Notes: generated from the sequence alone by a model not told the origin. A stretch of DNA of 64,000 bases from Lachnospiraceae bacterium (GCA_022791755.1 JAAVZR010000041.1:1-64000), one strand, 5' to 3'; shown: positions 17,418-27,047, numbered from the stretch's first letter. Program-made: numbers and translations.

Positions 17418-17990
17418 TTGACACAGCTAACCAGAAAAGCAATCATGGAAGCCTTTATCAGGCTTTTGAATGAACGTTCCTATGATAAGATCAAGGTCAA
17501 GGATATCGTGGAAGAATGCGGTATCAACCGCAATACCTTTTATTATCATTTTGAGGATATCCCGGCCCTGGTGGAAGAGATTCTGCGTCTCGAAACCGAA
17601 CGGGTCCTGGGCCTGGGTGCAGAGGAAATCATGGACTCCTGGGAGAATGCCTTCATCCGGGCCGCTGACTTCGCTTTGCAGAACAAAAGAGCGATTTACC
17701 ATATCTATAATTCTGTCGGCCGTGACGTCATAGAGCATTACCTGAACGCCATCGCCTCAGATGTCATGGTTCGATTTGTGGAAAAAACAGCTGACGGCCT
17801 GTCCGTATCCGAGGAGGATAAGAAGCTGATTATCCGCTTCTACCGGTCAGCTCTGGTGGGGCTCATCGTGGACTGGCTGGAAGCCGGTATGAAATACGAT
17901 CCCCGCGTTCTCATATACCGCCTGGGACAGCTCTTTGAGGGAAATATTCTTTTGTCACTACAACGCAGCATTGCGGTAAAACCGGAATAG
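17418..17990 (+). CDS. TetR/AcrR family regulator (DhaS-like)
   Basis: A 190-residue regulator. The HTH is near the N-terminus (RKAIMEAFIRLLNE, then VEECGINRNTFYYHFEDI), and the last part carries the YRSALVGLIVDWLEAG segment typical of the TetR subgroup with a C-terminal DhaS-like domain. The TTG at 17418 is taken as the start because GGAAAGGAAA lies at the right distance and the protein then begins exactly where this family normally starts; the first downstream ATG (17445) would remove part of helix 1. It lies just upstream of the HdeD-like / MMPL / YhgE-like genes on the same strand and is their likely regulator. Confidence 0.82.
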   Translation: MTQLTRKAIMEAFIRLLNERSYDKIKVKDIVEECGINRNTFYYHFEDIPALVEEILRLETERVLGLGAEEIMDSWENAFIRAADFALQNKRAIYHIYNSVGRDVIEHYLNAIASDVMVRFVEKTADGLSVSEEDKKLIIRFYRSALVGLIVDWLEAGMKYDPRVLIYRLGQLFEGNILLSLQRSIAVKPE

Positions 17991-18075
17991 ATCTTATAAA
18001 TCAATATACTCAATCCAGTCATTTTCCCATCTGTGCCCATTTTTTGGGCATCGTTCATTTTCTATCCGTTTTCAT

Positions 18076-18124
18076 TTTCTCCTCTCCCATATAAAATGAT
18101 GTTACCCGACAAAGAGAGGAGAAA
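18076..18124. promoter_or_regulatory. 11-bp inverted repeat covering the ribosome site of the HdeD-like gene
   Basis: TTTCTCCTCTC at 18076-18086 is perfectly complementary to GAGAGGAGAAA at 18114-18124, which contains the ribosome binding site five bases before the ATG at 18129. In an RNA starting upstream this would hide the site; a TATAAA at 18090-18095 lies in the loop and could instead be a -10, in which case the repeat would be a DNA operator for the TetR protein. Confidence 0.5.
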
Positions 18125-18128
18125 TGCT

Positions 18129-18716
18129 ATGAAAACATGGAACGCCGTTAAAATAGCCAAAGCCGGATACATCATTATGTCGACACTGTTTTGTGCAGGA
18201 GGGCTGCTTCTTTTCCTGTACCCCTGCGAAACACCCTTCGTACTATGTCACATCGGCGGCGGCCTGATGATCCTTGGCGGCATAGTCAAGCTGGGAGGCT
18301 ATTTTTCAAAGGACCTGTACCGCCTGGCCTTTCAGTTCGATTTGGCCTACGGCCTGCTTCTCATTGCGCTCGGACTCATCATGATATTCCGTTCCGAAGA
18401 AGTCATCGCCTTTCTCCATTTTCTCATGGGAATCATACTTTTATCCGATGGCCTGTTTAAGATACAGACCGCCTTGGACGCCAGGCGCTTTGGCCTTGCC
18501 AAATGGCGGCTGATCTCTGTCTTTGCCACAGTTACCGGAGCCTTTGGCCTGCTTCTCATCATCAACCCGTTTAAGGCCAATGCCATACTGATGGCAGCGG
18601 CAGGCATCGGACTTCTGAGCGAAGGGCTTTTGAATCTGTTCGTCGCAGCATTTGCCGTAAAGGTCATCGGGAAAAAAGGGCCGGAACACACACCGGAGGT
18701 TATCGACATCCCCTGA
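18129..18716 (+). CDS. DUF308/HdeD-like membrane protein
   Basis: A 195-residue integral membrane protein with about six hydrophobic helices arranged as repeated pairs, e.g. AGYIIMSTLFCAGGLLLFLY, GGLMILGGIVKLGGY, LAYGLLLIALGLIMIF, LMGIILLSDGLFKIQ. The repeated G-L-L-L/G-I pattern and the length match the DUF308/HdeD family, whose role in E. coli is acid resistance but which is uncharacterised in Clostridia. The C-terminal tail is polar. The ATG at 18129 has GAGAGGAG in front. It is 43 bases upstream of the MMPL gene and is likely in one operon with it. Confidence 0.75.
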   Translation: MKTWNAVKIAKAGYIIMSTLFCAGGLLLFLYPCETPFVLCHIGGGLMILGGIVKLGGYFSKDLYRLAFQFDLAYGLLLIALGLIMIFRSEEVIAFLHFLMGIILLSDGLFKIQTALDARRFGLAKWRLISVFATVTGAFGLLLIINPFKANAILMAAAGIGLLSEGLLNLFVAAFAVKVIGKKGPEHTPEVIDIP

Positions 18717-18759
18717 TCACAGGCGGACTTTGCAACATCATAATGAGGAGGTAAGAACA

Positions 18760-20865
18760 ATGCAAACTGGAAAAACGGTGGTACGGTTTCACATCCCGAT
18801 TCTCATCATCGCTCTGGCACTGCTGATCCCGTCAGCAATCGGGATGATGTCCACCAGGATCAACTATGATATGCTCACCTATCTGCCGGGAGACATGGAC
18901 ACCGTGACCGGACAGGATATCCTGATGGAAGAATTCGGAAAAGGAGCCTTTTCCTTCGTCCTGGCCGAGAATATGGCGCCGGAGGATGTGGCTGCCATGA
19001 GACAGCAGATGGAACAGATTCAACATGTGGACACCGTGCTGTGGTACGACAGCATTATGGATCTGTCCGTCCCCATGGAGCTGCTGCCCCAGAAGATATA
19101 TGATGCCTTTAATTCCGGCAATGTCACCATGCTGGCTGTCTTTCTCGAGACGTCCACCTCATCGGACGACACCATGGATGCGATCCGTCAGATCCGCGCC
19201 GTGGCGGGAAAACAGTGCTTCGTATCCGGCATGTCGGCCATGGTGACGGATCTGAAGGATCTCTGCGAGCAGGAGGAACCTGCCTATGTCGGTCTGGCCG
19301 TGCTCTTAGCCTGCGCTGCCATGATGCTTTTCATGGACAGCTGGCTGATTCCCTTCGTGTTTCTCCTGAGCATCGGCATGGCAATCCTGCTCAATATGGG
19401 CACCAACTATTTTCTGGGGGAGATCTCCTATCTGACCAAAGCGCTGTCTGCCGTACTGCAGCTGGCTGTGACCATGGACTACTCTATCTTCCTCTGGGAC
19501 AGCTATAAAGAACAGAAGCAGCTGACAGGAGATAAGAACGAGGCTATGGCAAAGGCCATCGACCGAACGCTCGCCGCCGTCGTGGGCAGCTCCGTCACCA
19601 CCATCGCCGGTTTCATCGCTCTGTGCTTCATGAGCTTTACGCTGGGCCGTGACCTGGGCGCTGTCATGGCCAAAGGGGTGATTCTGGGTGTAATTGGCTG
19701 CGTTACCACACTGCCCTCTCTGATTCTGGTTCTCGATAAGGCCCTGGAACGCACACGCCACCGGTCTCTGATGCCTGAAGCCGGACATATGGCAAAGGGA
19801 ATCACCGGAATCTTTCCCGCTGTTCTCATACTGACTGCTCTTATCTTATATCCTGCCTACAAAGGATACCGGGAGACCAATGAGACCGTCTACTATGAGC
19901 TGACCCAGACCCTGCCCCAGGATATGGATTTTGCCGTAGCCAACTCCCGGCTACAGGAAGAATTCGGTATCGGCGCCACCCATATGGTCCTGGTGGATTC
20001 CGGAATCGATCCGCAGCGCATCAGGGAGATGATCCATGAGATGGAACAGACAGACGGCGTCCGCACGGTATTGGGGTTAGAAAGTGTGACAGGGCCTCTG
20101 ATCCCACAGGACATCCTGCCTCAGCCTGTGACCGGACTTTTGAAAAACGACCGCTGGGAACTGATCCTCATTAATTCCGAATATAAGACAGCCAGCGATG
20201 AAGTCAATGATCAGATTGTTGCGCTCAATTCCATAATCAAGCAGTATGACCCTGCCGGTATGCTGATCGGCGAGGCGCCCTGCACCAGAGATATGCTGGA
20301 AGTGACAGACACCGATTTCAAAGTGGTCAATACCATCTCCATCATCGCCATCTTCCTGATTATCGCCCTGGTGGAAAAGAGCGTCAGCCTGCCCTTCATC
20401 CTGGTAGCCGTCATCGAGCTGGCCATTTTCATCAACCTGGGACTGCCCAGCTACACCGGCGCCAGGCTGCCTTTCATCGCTCCGGTCTGCATCAGCACGA
20501 TCCAGCTGGGCGCCACCGTGGACTATGCCATTCTGATGACGACGCGCTATAAGAGAGAACGCCATGATGGTCGGGAAAAGCGGGAAGCCGTGAATATCGC
20601 CCTGGCCTCTTCCATTCCTTCCATCATCGTCAGTGCCATGGGACTTTTTGCAGCCACCTTTGGCGTAGCTCTCTACTCCAATATTGACATGATCCGTTCC
20701 CTTTGCAGCCTCATGGCCCGGGGCGCCATCATCAGTATGCTCTGTGTGATCCTGATTCTGCCTGCCCTGTTCATGCTGTTAGATCCTGTCATCTGCGCTA
20801 CCAGCGTCGGGTTTACAGATAAAAAACATCGTAAAAATCTTAAAAAAACGGAGGTATCCATATGA
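18760..20865 (+). CDS. MMPL/RND family transporter
   Basis: A 701-residue RND-type membrane protein made of two similar halves, each with a first helix, a large extracellular domain and five further helices. The proton-relay motifs of the MMPL group are visible as AVTMDYSIFLWDSY in the first half and GATVDYAILMTTRY in the second. The paired extracellular motifs SGMSAMVTDLKDL and GEAPCTRDMLEV also mark the repeat. MMPL proteins export lipids, siderophores or drugs by proton motive force. AGGAGG precedes the ATG at 18760. It overlaps the next gene by four bases, so the secreted repeat protein is translated together with it and is probably its partner. Confidence 0.9.
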   Translation: MQTGKTVVRFHIPILIIALALLIPSAIGMMSTRINYDMLTYLPGDMDTVTGQDILMEEFGKGAFSFVLAENMAPEDVAAMRQQMEQIQHVDTVLWYDSIMDLSVPMELLPQKIYDAFNSGNVTMLAVFLETSTSSDDTMDAIRQIRAVAGKQCFVSGMSAMVTDLKDLCEQEEPAYVGLAVLLACAAMMLFMDSWLIPFVFLLSIGMAILLNMGTNYFLGEISYLTKALSAVLQLAVTMDYSIFLWDSYKEQKQLTGDKNEAMAKAIDRTLAAVVGSSVTTIAGFIALCFMSFTLGRDLGAVMAKGVILGVIGCVTTLPSLILVLDKALERTRHRSLMPEAGHMAKGITGIFPAVLILTALILYPAYKGYRETNETVYYELTQTLPQDMDFAVANSRLQEEFGIGATHMVLVDSGIDPQRIREMIHEMEQTDGVRTVLGLESVTGPLIPQDILPQPVTGLLKNDRWELILINSEYKTASDEVNDQIVALNSIIKQYDPAGMLIGEAPCTRDMLEVTDTDFKVVNTISIIAIFLIIALVEKSVSLPFILVAVIELAIFINLGLPSYTGARLPFIAPVCISTIQLGATVDYAILMTTRYKRERHDGREKREAVNIALASSIPSIIVSAMGLFAATFGVALYSNIDMIRSLCSLMARGAIISMLCVILILPALFMLLDPVICATSVGFTDKKHRKNLKKTEVSI

Positions 20866-22901
20866 AAAACCATACCATGAGTGCCAGGCAAAAACTCCTG
20901 TCCTGTGTCCTGATCGCTGCGCTGACCTGCAAAGCCATGAGCGCCGTGGCCTACGGGGCCGGCAAGGAAGGTACTCCCGACAGTAACAGCACACAAGATC
21001 CTGTCTCTGCCGTGGAGCAGATATTCGATCAGGCCGCCCGGGATGCCGCCAGACAAAACATCTCTGCTCTTTCAGCTGCCGATGATTCCACGAAAGAGCT
21101 CCCCGGCGCTTCCGACGAGACCGTCTATGTGATCACCGAACCGGACGGCTCCGCACAGAAAATTATTGCCGCCGGCTGGTTTAAAGAAGAGGAGGGGGCA
21201 CAGGCCTATCAGATGACCGATACCATGGAGGAGCTTCCTGTCACAATAAAGATATCCTACTGGCTGGACGGCCGGGAAGTCACGCCCGAAGAGGTAAAGG
21301 GCGCTTCCGGACAGCTGACCATCCGCTTTGACTTTACCAACCATACGCTGCACAATGTGGAAGTAGGCGGCAGGCAGGAAGCCTTCCATGTACCCTTCCT
21401 GGTGCTGACCGGTATGATTCTGGACAGTGACAAGGTCTCCCACCCTCAGATTACCAACGGACGCCTCTTACATGACGGGGACCGGATCATCGCCGCAGGT
21501 ATCGCCCTGCCCGGACTCTCCGATCATTTTCCCATGAATCCGGCCAAAGACGACGGCGACGCATCTCTGTTCAAAGGAGAAAGGGATTGGCCGGAATTCA
21601 TTGAACTGCGTGCAGATGTGACGGATTTTGATCCTGGAATCTCTTACACCCTTGTCACCAACGAACCCTTTGGCAAGATCCGTTCCGATGAATTTTTTGA
21701 TCTTCAGAGTCTGCATGACAATATGGATGACATGAAAGATGCCATGGTACAGCTGATCGACGGAGCCAACGGACTCTATGAAGGCACAGGCGATCTGCTT
21801 GAAGGAACCAGCGAACTGAGGAATGGGGTGGAACGGCTCTGTGACGGTTCTTCACAGGTGGCCGATGGCGCTGCCAGACTTCAGACCGGAGCCAGCGATC
21901 TTCATAAGGGAACCGGCGATCTTCTCACCGGAGCAGACAGTCTCTGTTTTGGAACAGGCAATCTGGTCTCAGGAGCCGGAGATCTCTATGCCGGAGCCGA
22001 TGAACTGGTAAACGGTTTGTCCCAGTTAACGGCTAACAGCGACGCCATAAACGGCGGCGCCAGCCAGGTCTTTGAATCCCTGCTCTCCATGGCCGGCAGC
22101 CAGCTGGCCGCCGCCGGATTTCCCGTGGAAGCACTGACGCCGGAAAACTACGAGATCATATTAAATGACATTCTCTCCGCTCTGAATTCAGACGATGTCT
22201 ATAACCAGGCATGTGCCATGGTGCAGGCACAGGTGGAGGCGACAGTACGGGCTCAGAACGGAACCGCCACAGAGCAGGAGATCCAGGCTTTGATTGCCCA
22301 AATTATGCAGTCCGACGATGTCATCTCCCAGATAAACGCCGCGGCGGAGGCTGCCCGGGCGGGGGCAGACCAGATCGCCGCATTAAAGAACAGTCTGGAC
22401 AGCTACCGGATCTTCTACCAGGGACTGCTTTCCTACACCTCCGGCGTATCGCAGGCCAGCGACGGAGCCACCCGTCTGAGAGACGGAGCAGGACAGCTGA
22501 AAAACGGAGCGGGGCAGCTACAGGATGGCGCAGGACAGTTAAAGGACGGGGCCGAACAGTTACATAACGGCGCGGCACAGCTGGCCGAGGGAACCGCCGG
22601 GCTGGCAGACGGCACATCCGGGCTGTACAACGGAACACAGGCTCTGAAGGACGGATGTGAGGTTCTGTCCGACGGTATCGGGAAACTGCAAGACGGAACG
22701 GCACAATTAAAAGACGGACTCATTGAGTTTGACGAAAAGGCAGTCCAAAAGCTCACTTCCCTGCTGGAAGAGGATCTTCAGGAATTGCTGGATCGCCTGG
22801 ACGCCACATCTGAGATCGCCGGAAACTATACGGCTCTCACCGGAAACCAGGATGAGGACAGCAGCGTGCGCTTCATCTATAAGACAGAAGGCGTTCGATA
22901 A
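20862..22901 (+). CDS. secreted YhgE/Pip-like protein with tandem heptad-type repeats
   Basis: A 679-residue protein with a signal peptide (about 1-32, ending near AVAYGAG). The N-terminal globular part (about 50-280) is followed by a long run of repeats of the type DGAGQLKNGAGQLQDGA, in two blocks (about 305-385 and 540-630), separated by a helical Ala/Gln-rich part. These repeats are those of YhgE/Pip and related membrane proteins and form long helical rods. Unlike YhgE it has no membrane helices at its C-terminus, so it is likely a secreted or wall-space partner of the MMPL transporter, whose stop codon overlaps its ATG. Confidence 0.8.
   Translation: MKNHTMSARQKLLSCVLIAALTCKAMSAVAYGAGKEGTPDSNSTQDPVSAVEQIFDQAARDAARQNISALSAADDSTKELPGASDETVYVITEPDGSAQKIIAAGWFKEEEGAQAYQMTDTMEELPVTIKISYWLDGREVTPEEVKGASGQLTIRFDFTNHTLHNVEVGGRQEAFHVPFLVLTGMILDSDKVSHPQITNGRLLHDGDRIIAAGIALPGLSDHFPMNPAKDDGDASLFKGERDWPEFIELRADVTDFDPGISYTLVTNEPFGKIRSDEFFDLQSLHDNMDDMKDAMVQLIDGANGLYEGTGDLLEGTSELRNGVERLCDGSSQVADGAARLQTGASDLHKGTGDLLTGADSLCFGTGNLVSGAGDLYAGADELVNGLSQLTANSDAINGGASQVFESLLSMAGSQLAAAGFPVEALTPENYEIILNDILSALNSDDVYNQACAMVQAQVEATVRAQNGTATEQEIQALIAQIMQSDDVISQINAAAEAARAGADQIAALKNSLDSYRIFYQGLLSYTSGVSQASDGATRLRDGAGQLKNGAGQLQDGAGQLKDGAEQLHNGAAQLAEGTAGLADGTSGLYNGTQALKDGCEVLSDGIGKLQDGTAQLKDGLIEFDEKAVQKLTSLLEEDLQELLDRLDATSEIAGNYTALTGNQDEDSSVRFIYKTEGVR
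22480..22735 (+). repeat. tandem repeats coding for seven-residue units
   Basis: About twelve successive 21-base units encode variants of L-x-D/N-G-A/T-x-Q/G. The bases vary more than the residues, so the repeat is maintained at protein level. A related block lies at about 21775-22020 in the same gene. Confidence 0.75.
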
Positions 22902-22908
22902 AACAGGA

Positions 22909-22950
22909 AACAGCCGGCGAATTTTTTCTGTTCACCGGCTGTTCTTTTAT
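22909..22950. terminator. bidirectional terminator
   Basis: AACAGCCGGCGAA (22909-22921) pairs with TTCACCGGCTGTT (22931-22943) with one mismatch, followed by CTTTT. It separates the MMPL operon from the convergent ABC importer. Confidence 0.85.
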
Positions 22951-22989
22951 ATGTGGCATTGCTATATACGGATTTCTCTTATGTACAGT

Positions 22990-24075
22990 TTACCGTGACT
23001 GCAAAAGATGGGAGTCCTCCATTCGGAAATCCAGAAATACCTTCTCTCCCACATCATAGATCTTCTTATGCTTGGGATTAAACTCCGTGATCTTTACCAA
23101 CGTATCCCCCACTGTCACATGATAGTTCTGATAGGACCCCATGAAACAGGACAGCACTACCTGACAGGGCAGCACTCCTCTATCCGCCACGCTGGCAGCC
23201 TCCGGCCGCAGCACCAGGGTACACTCCCGTCCCACAGGAAAGCTGCCGGCGCCAGCCATGGTAAGCTTATGGCCCTGGATATCCAGAATCCCGTCCTCTC
23301 CCTCATGGGCCGTAATCTTCCCCTTTAAAAAATTCGCCTCGCCGATGAAATCCGCCACGAACTCATCCACCGGATGATAGTAGATCTCCTGCGGCGTCCC
23401 CATCTGCGCCACCACGCCCCGGTTCATGACGATGATCTGATCCGACAGGCTCATGGCCTCTGACTGATCATGGGTCACATAGATCGCCGTAATCCCCACC
23501 TCCTGCTGAATCCGGCGGATTTCGGTGCGCATATTGACGCGAAGCTTTGCATCCAGGTTGGACAGCGGCTCATCAAAGAGCAGGACCGAGGGCTCGATCA
23601 CCAGAGCTCTGGCCAGAGCGACCCTCTGCTGCTGTCCGCCTGACAGCTGATTGGTCATACGGCTCTCCATACCGGTCATCTCCACCAGATCCAGTATCTT
23701 CAGGACACGTTCCCGTATCTCCTCCTTTGGCGCCTTGCGCAATTTCAGCCCATAGGCCACATTGTCAAACACATTATAGTGCGGCAGGAGAGCATAGCTC
23801 TGGAATACCATGGCCGTATCACGCCGGTTCGGCGTCAGCTCATTGATGGGCTCGTCGCCCAGATAGATCTCGCCTTCGTCAGGACTCTCAAATCCGGCTA
23901 TCATCCGAAGCGTCGTGGTCTTACCGCAGCCGGAGGGACCCAAAAGGGTGACAAAGCTGCCCGGACGGATATCCAGAGTGGTATCCTTCACCGCATAAAA
24001 ATCCTTACCGCTTTTAGGGTCCTGATAGATTTTTGATATATGCTCCAGCCTTACGCCTTTTTTCTCTTTCGACAT
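22990..24075 (-). CDS. ABC importer ATP-binding protein (AfuC/FbpC/PotA type)
   Basis: A 361-residue ATPase of the iron/polyamine/sugar-phosphate importer class. Walker A is GPSGCGKTT, the Q-loop VFQSYALLPHYNVFDNV, the signature LSGGQQQR and Walker B VLLFDEPLSNLD. After about residue 240 a TOBE-like regulatory domain follows (FIGEANFLKG to the end). It is last in a three-gene minus-strand operon with a fused permease (two bases upstream) and a binding lipoprotein. The ATPase alone does not fix the substrate. Confidence 0.88.
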   Translation of the reverse strand: MSKEKKGVRLEHISKIYQDPKSGKDFYAVKDTTLDIRPGSFVTLLGPSGCGKTTTLRMIAGFESPDEGEIYLGDEPINELTPNRRDTAMVFQSYALLPHYNVFDNVAYGLKLRKAPKEEIRERVLKILDLVEMTGMESRMTNQLSGGQQQRVALARALVIEPSVLLFDEPLSNLDAKLRVNMRTEIRRIQQEVGITAIYVTHDQSEAMSLSDQIIVMNRGVVAQMGTPQEIYYHPVDEFVADFIGEANFLKGKITAHEGEDGILDIQGHKLTMAGAGSFPVGRECTLVLRPEAASVADRGVLPCQVVLSCFMGSYQNYHVTVGDTLVKITEFNPKHKKIYDVGEKVFLDFRMEDSHLLQSR

Positions 24076-24077
24076 AT

Positions 24078-25793
24078 TCAGTCTGCCTCCTTCAGCTTTT
24101 TACTGGTGCCAAAGAACCGGATAAACAGATTCATCAGCAAAACCGCACCATAGGTAATCAATATCAGTATCGTCGCAAAGGCGCAGGCGATACCGTAGGA
24201 GCCCTTCTCCGCAAATTCATTGATCTGGACCGTAATCAGCAGATACTGAGGCGTCACCAGCAGAATGATGGCGGAGATCGCCGTGATGCTTCGCACAAAG
24301 GAAGTCACCAGGCCGCTTAAGAACGAATCCTTGATTAAAGGCAGAGTCACCGTCATGAACACCTTCAGACTGTTGGCTCCCATGTCGTAGGCCGACTCTT
24401 CTATGGATTTATCTATCTGGCGCAGAGCCGAGATTCCGCTGCGCGTACCCGTGGGCAGAGACCGGACCACGAAGACGATGACCAGGATCGCCCCGGTGCC
24501 GTAGAGTCCCTGCAAAAAGCCGGTGCGGAACAGACCGCCGGAAAACCCCCGGATATAACCGATACCCAGAACCGTACCGGGTACTGCCATGGCCAGCATG
24601 GATACAAATTCAATAAAGCCCTTGGCCCGGAACTTCTTCTTCACCACCAGGTAGGATATAATCATTGACAGCAGCGCCGTAACCGGAGCTGAGATGAAGG
24701 ACAGAACAAAGGAATCCTTAAACGCCTTAAAGCCCTTATAGCGTTCAAACACCATGACAAACCACTTGGTGGTCAGATGGAAATCATAGCCCCAGGTCTT
24801 AAACAGGGCGCCGAAGGGCACACAGATATACATGATGATAACAAACAGCGCCACCGCCCCGCACAGCACCGTCAGCGGAACCGTCACACTCCTGTCCTCG
24901 ATCAGCATCCGTCCCCGGGACGCTTTGCCGGTCAGTGTGGCTGCCGTCTTGCGCTCCAGATAATATTTCTGTACCATGAACATGAGCATGGTGATCGTCA
25001 GCAGCACCACAGCCATGGCTGAGGCTCCGTTCTTATCATAGGCTCCCGTGATACGCAGATAGATGGTGGTCGCCAGGGTATCGTAGGAGCCGCCGATGAT
25101 CATGGGATTGGCGAAATCAGCGATAGACTCAATGAATGTCACCAGAAACGCGTTGCCCAGGCCTGGAAGCAGAAGAGGCAGCGTCACGCTGGTAAATACT
25201 TTCCCCCTGGAAGCTCCCATATCTCTGGCTGCCTCCTCCAGAGAGGGGTCGATGTTTTTTAGCAGTCCCTTCAGCATCATGTAGCACACCGGGAAGAAGG
25301 TCAGCGTCTGTACGATGACGATCCCCCAGAAGCCATAGACGCTGTTGTCATAGATATGAAGCAGATGGCGGGTCACGATACCGGCCTTACCAAACAGCAT
25401 AATCATGGACAGCGACAGAACAAAGGGCGGAGAGACCACCGGCAGCATGGACACTACCTTAAACAGACCGCCCATCAACGGTGTGCGCACCTTCACATAG
25501 ACCTCCACATAGGCAAAGAGAAGGCCGATTACCGTGGAAACCAGCCCCACCAGAAAGCCCACCTTCAGCGTATTGCTGATGGCAGTCCGGAAGGTGCCCA
25601 TATCCAGTACCGTGGAAAAGAAGGATGTGGTCAGTCCCGCATCCTTTGAATAGATGCTGTCCACCAGCAAAATCGCCAGCGGATATAAGATAAACAGAGT
25701 TAAAAATACAATCAGAACCGCTATGGTTGTCATCATAATCGGATCGGCCATCAGTTTTTTGCGGTCCAGCCTTGCTCCCTGACGTGATTTCAT
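24078..25793 (-). CDS. ABC importer permease, two fused domains (AfuB/FbpB type)
   Basis: A 571-residue permease with about twelve membrane helices in two halves. Each half has an EAA loop that contacts the ATPase: EEAARDMGASRGKVFTSVTL and EESAYDMGANSLKVFMTVTL. This fused arrangement is typical of the iron(III) and AfuB/ThiP group. The ATG at 25793 has GGAGGA in front; a longer form would add 16 residues that do not look like an N-terminus. It follows the binding-protein gene after 87 bases that contain a hairpin, which probably lowers permease synthesis relative to the binding protein. Confidence 0.88.
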   Translation of the reverse strand: MKSRQGARLDRKKLMADPIMMTTIAVLIVFLTLFILYPLAILLVDSIYSKDAGLTTSFFSTVLDMGTFRTAISNTLKVGFLVGLVSTVIGLLFAYVEVYVKVRTPLMGGLFKVVSMLPVVSPPFVLSLSMIMLFGKAGIVTRHLLHIYDNSVYGFWGIVIVQTLTFFPVCYMMLKGLLKNIDPSLEEAARDMGASRGKVFTSVTLPLLLPGLGNAFLVTFIESIADFANPMIIGGSYDTLATTIYLRITGAYDKNGASAMAVVLLTITMLMFMVQKYYLERKTAATLTGKASRGRMLIEDRSVTVPLTVLCGAVALFVIIMYICVPFGALFKTWGYDFHLTTKWFVMVFERYKGFKAFKDSFVLSFISAPVTALLSMIISYLVVKKKFRAKGFIEFVSMLAMAVPGTVLGIGYIRGFSGGLFRTGFLQGLYGTGAILVIVFVVRSLPTGTRSGISALRQIDKSIEESAYDMGANSLKVFMTVTLPLIKDSFLSGLVTSFVRSITAISAIILLVTPQYLLITVQINEFAEKGSYGIACAFATILILITYGAVLLMNLFIRFFGTSKKLKEAD

Positions 25794-25831
25794 AGGGATG
25801 TCCTCCACAGAAAGTGTGCATATATGCGGCA

Positions 25832-25851
25832 AGCCCGCCAAAAAGCGGGCT
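25832..25851 (-). terminator. intercistronic hairpin (partial termination or mRNA stabiliser)
   Basis: AGCCCGC (25832-25838) and GCGGGCT (25845-25851) form a perfect 7-bp stem between the binding protein and permease genes. No T-run follows on the minus strand, so it is more likely a stabiliser or attenuator than a full stop. Confidence 0.55.
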
Positions 25852-25880
25852 CACAGCAGGTTATCTGATACCGGTACGGT

Positions 25881-27047
25881 TTATTCCGTCTGGAAGCGGT
25901 CATCCGCCGCATCGCCCAGAGCCTTCATTACTTCTTCAATGTAGGTACTGGTATTATTCTTGGCATCCTCAAAATCATATTCCATCACGTTCTCCGGGTC
26001 CAGACCGAAGTCGGCTGCCTGGGAAGGCTGTTTCGCATTATCGATCACCAGGAACTGATAGGAACCGTTCTCTGCCGCCTGCTCCACACACTCCGGAGAC
26101 AGAGCGTACTCGATCCACAGCTTCGCCGCATTGGGATGCGCGCAGCCCTCGAAGATGGCCGTGGCGCCTATCTCAAAGGAAGTGCCGGAGGAAGGAATAA
26201 TCAGCTCTATGTTGGCATAGCCGTTATCCACAATCTGCGTAATGCCGTCATGCAGAAAACCGATGCCCACGACACACTCTCCGGTGCCGATATTCTTGGA
26301 AGGACCGGAGCCGGACTTTGTGTACACTTCGATATTCTTATCCAGATTTACCAGATACTGAATGCCCTCGTCATGACCGTACTTCTGAATCATGGTGTTG
26401 ACCACCAGCTTCGCCGTACCGGCCGTATTGTAGTTGGACAGCCAGATCAGGCCCTTATACTTCTCGTCCAACAGATCCTGCCAGTCCTGAGGAGCATCTA
26501 ACTCCATGCGGCTCAGCTCATCCTTATTGACCATGATACCCAGGATTCCTTTATAGATTCCATACCAGTAACCGCTGGCATCGCGGTAGGCGTCGCTGGT
26601 CAGATGAGAGGCGTTCTTCGCTTCATAGGCCATCAGAAGACCCGATACCGAAGCCTCATTGTAGGGGTCTGTCGTGCCGCCAAACCACACGTCTCCGGAA
26701 GGATTGCCCTTCTCCTCTTCGATCTTTGCCTGAACCTCGCCTGTGGACAGACGCTGGTAGGATATCTTAATACCGAAAAGCTCTTCAAACTTCTCGCAGG
26801 CCACCGCCAGATATTCCTCCTCGCAGGAGCCGTACACCACCAGCTCGCCCTCGGCCTTAGCTGCATCGATCAGTTCGGCTATGTAGGCCGGATCATCCGT
26901 CGTAATCGGTACGGACACATCGCCCCCTGCGGCCTGCGTCGTCGTCTGTCCGCCGGCCGCCGTCGTCTCGTCGCCGCCTGTACCGCAGCCTGCCAGCATG
27001 CTCACGACCAGAACCAGTGCCAAAATCAAAGATACTGTTTTCTTCAT
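25881..27047 (-). CDS. ABC importer substrate-binding lipoprotein (AfuA/FbpA type)
   Basis: A 388-residue binding protein with a lipoprotein signal ending in LAGC (Cys about 21), then a Thr/Ala/Gly-rich tether and a type-II periplasmic-binding fold. Segments such as LVVYGSCEEEYLAVACEKFE, GDVWFGGTTDPYNEA and VMVNKDEL-like ILGIMVNKDEL are those of the iron/AfuA group. The two-tyrosine iron site of FbpA is not obvious, and AfuA relatives bind sugar phosphates, so iron, a hexose phosphate or another anion are all open. AAAGGAGG precedes the ATG. A strong promoter lies at 27104-27132, and a response regulator gene lies upstream on the same strand. Confidence 0.86.
   Translation of the reverse strand: MKKTVSLILALVLVVSMLAGCGTGGDETTAAGGQTTTQAAGGDVSVPITTDDPAYIAELIDAAKAEGELVVYGSCEEEYLAVACEKFEELFGIKISYQRLSTGEVQAKIEEEKGNPSGDVWFGGTTDPYNEASVSGLLMAYEAKNASHLTSDAYRDASGYWYGIYKGILGIMVNKDELSRMELDAPQDWQDLLDEKYKGLIWLSNYNTAGTAKLVVNTMIQKYGHDEGIQYLVNLDKNIEVYTKSGSGPSKNIGTGECVVGIGFLHDGITQIVDNGYANIELIIPSSGTSFEIGATAIFEGCAHPNAAKLWIEYALSPECVEQAAENGSYQFLVIDNAKQPSQAADFGLDPENVMEYDFEDAKNNTSTYIEEVMKALGDAADDRFQTE

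Noticed and set aside
22480-22735. Regular repeats as a CRISPR array
   Set aside because: The 21-base units are in frame within a gene, vary in sequence and have no spacers; no cas genes are present.
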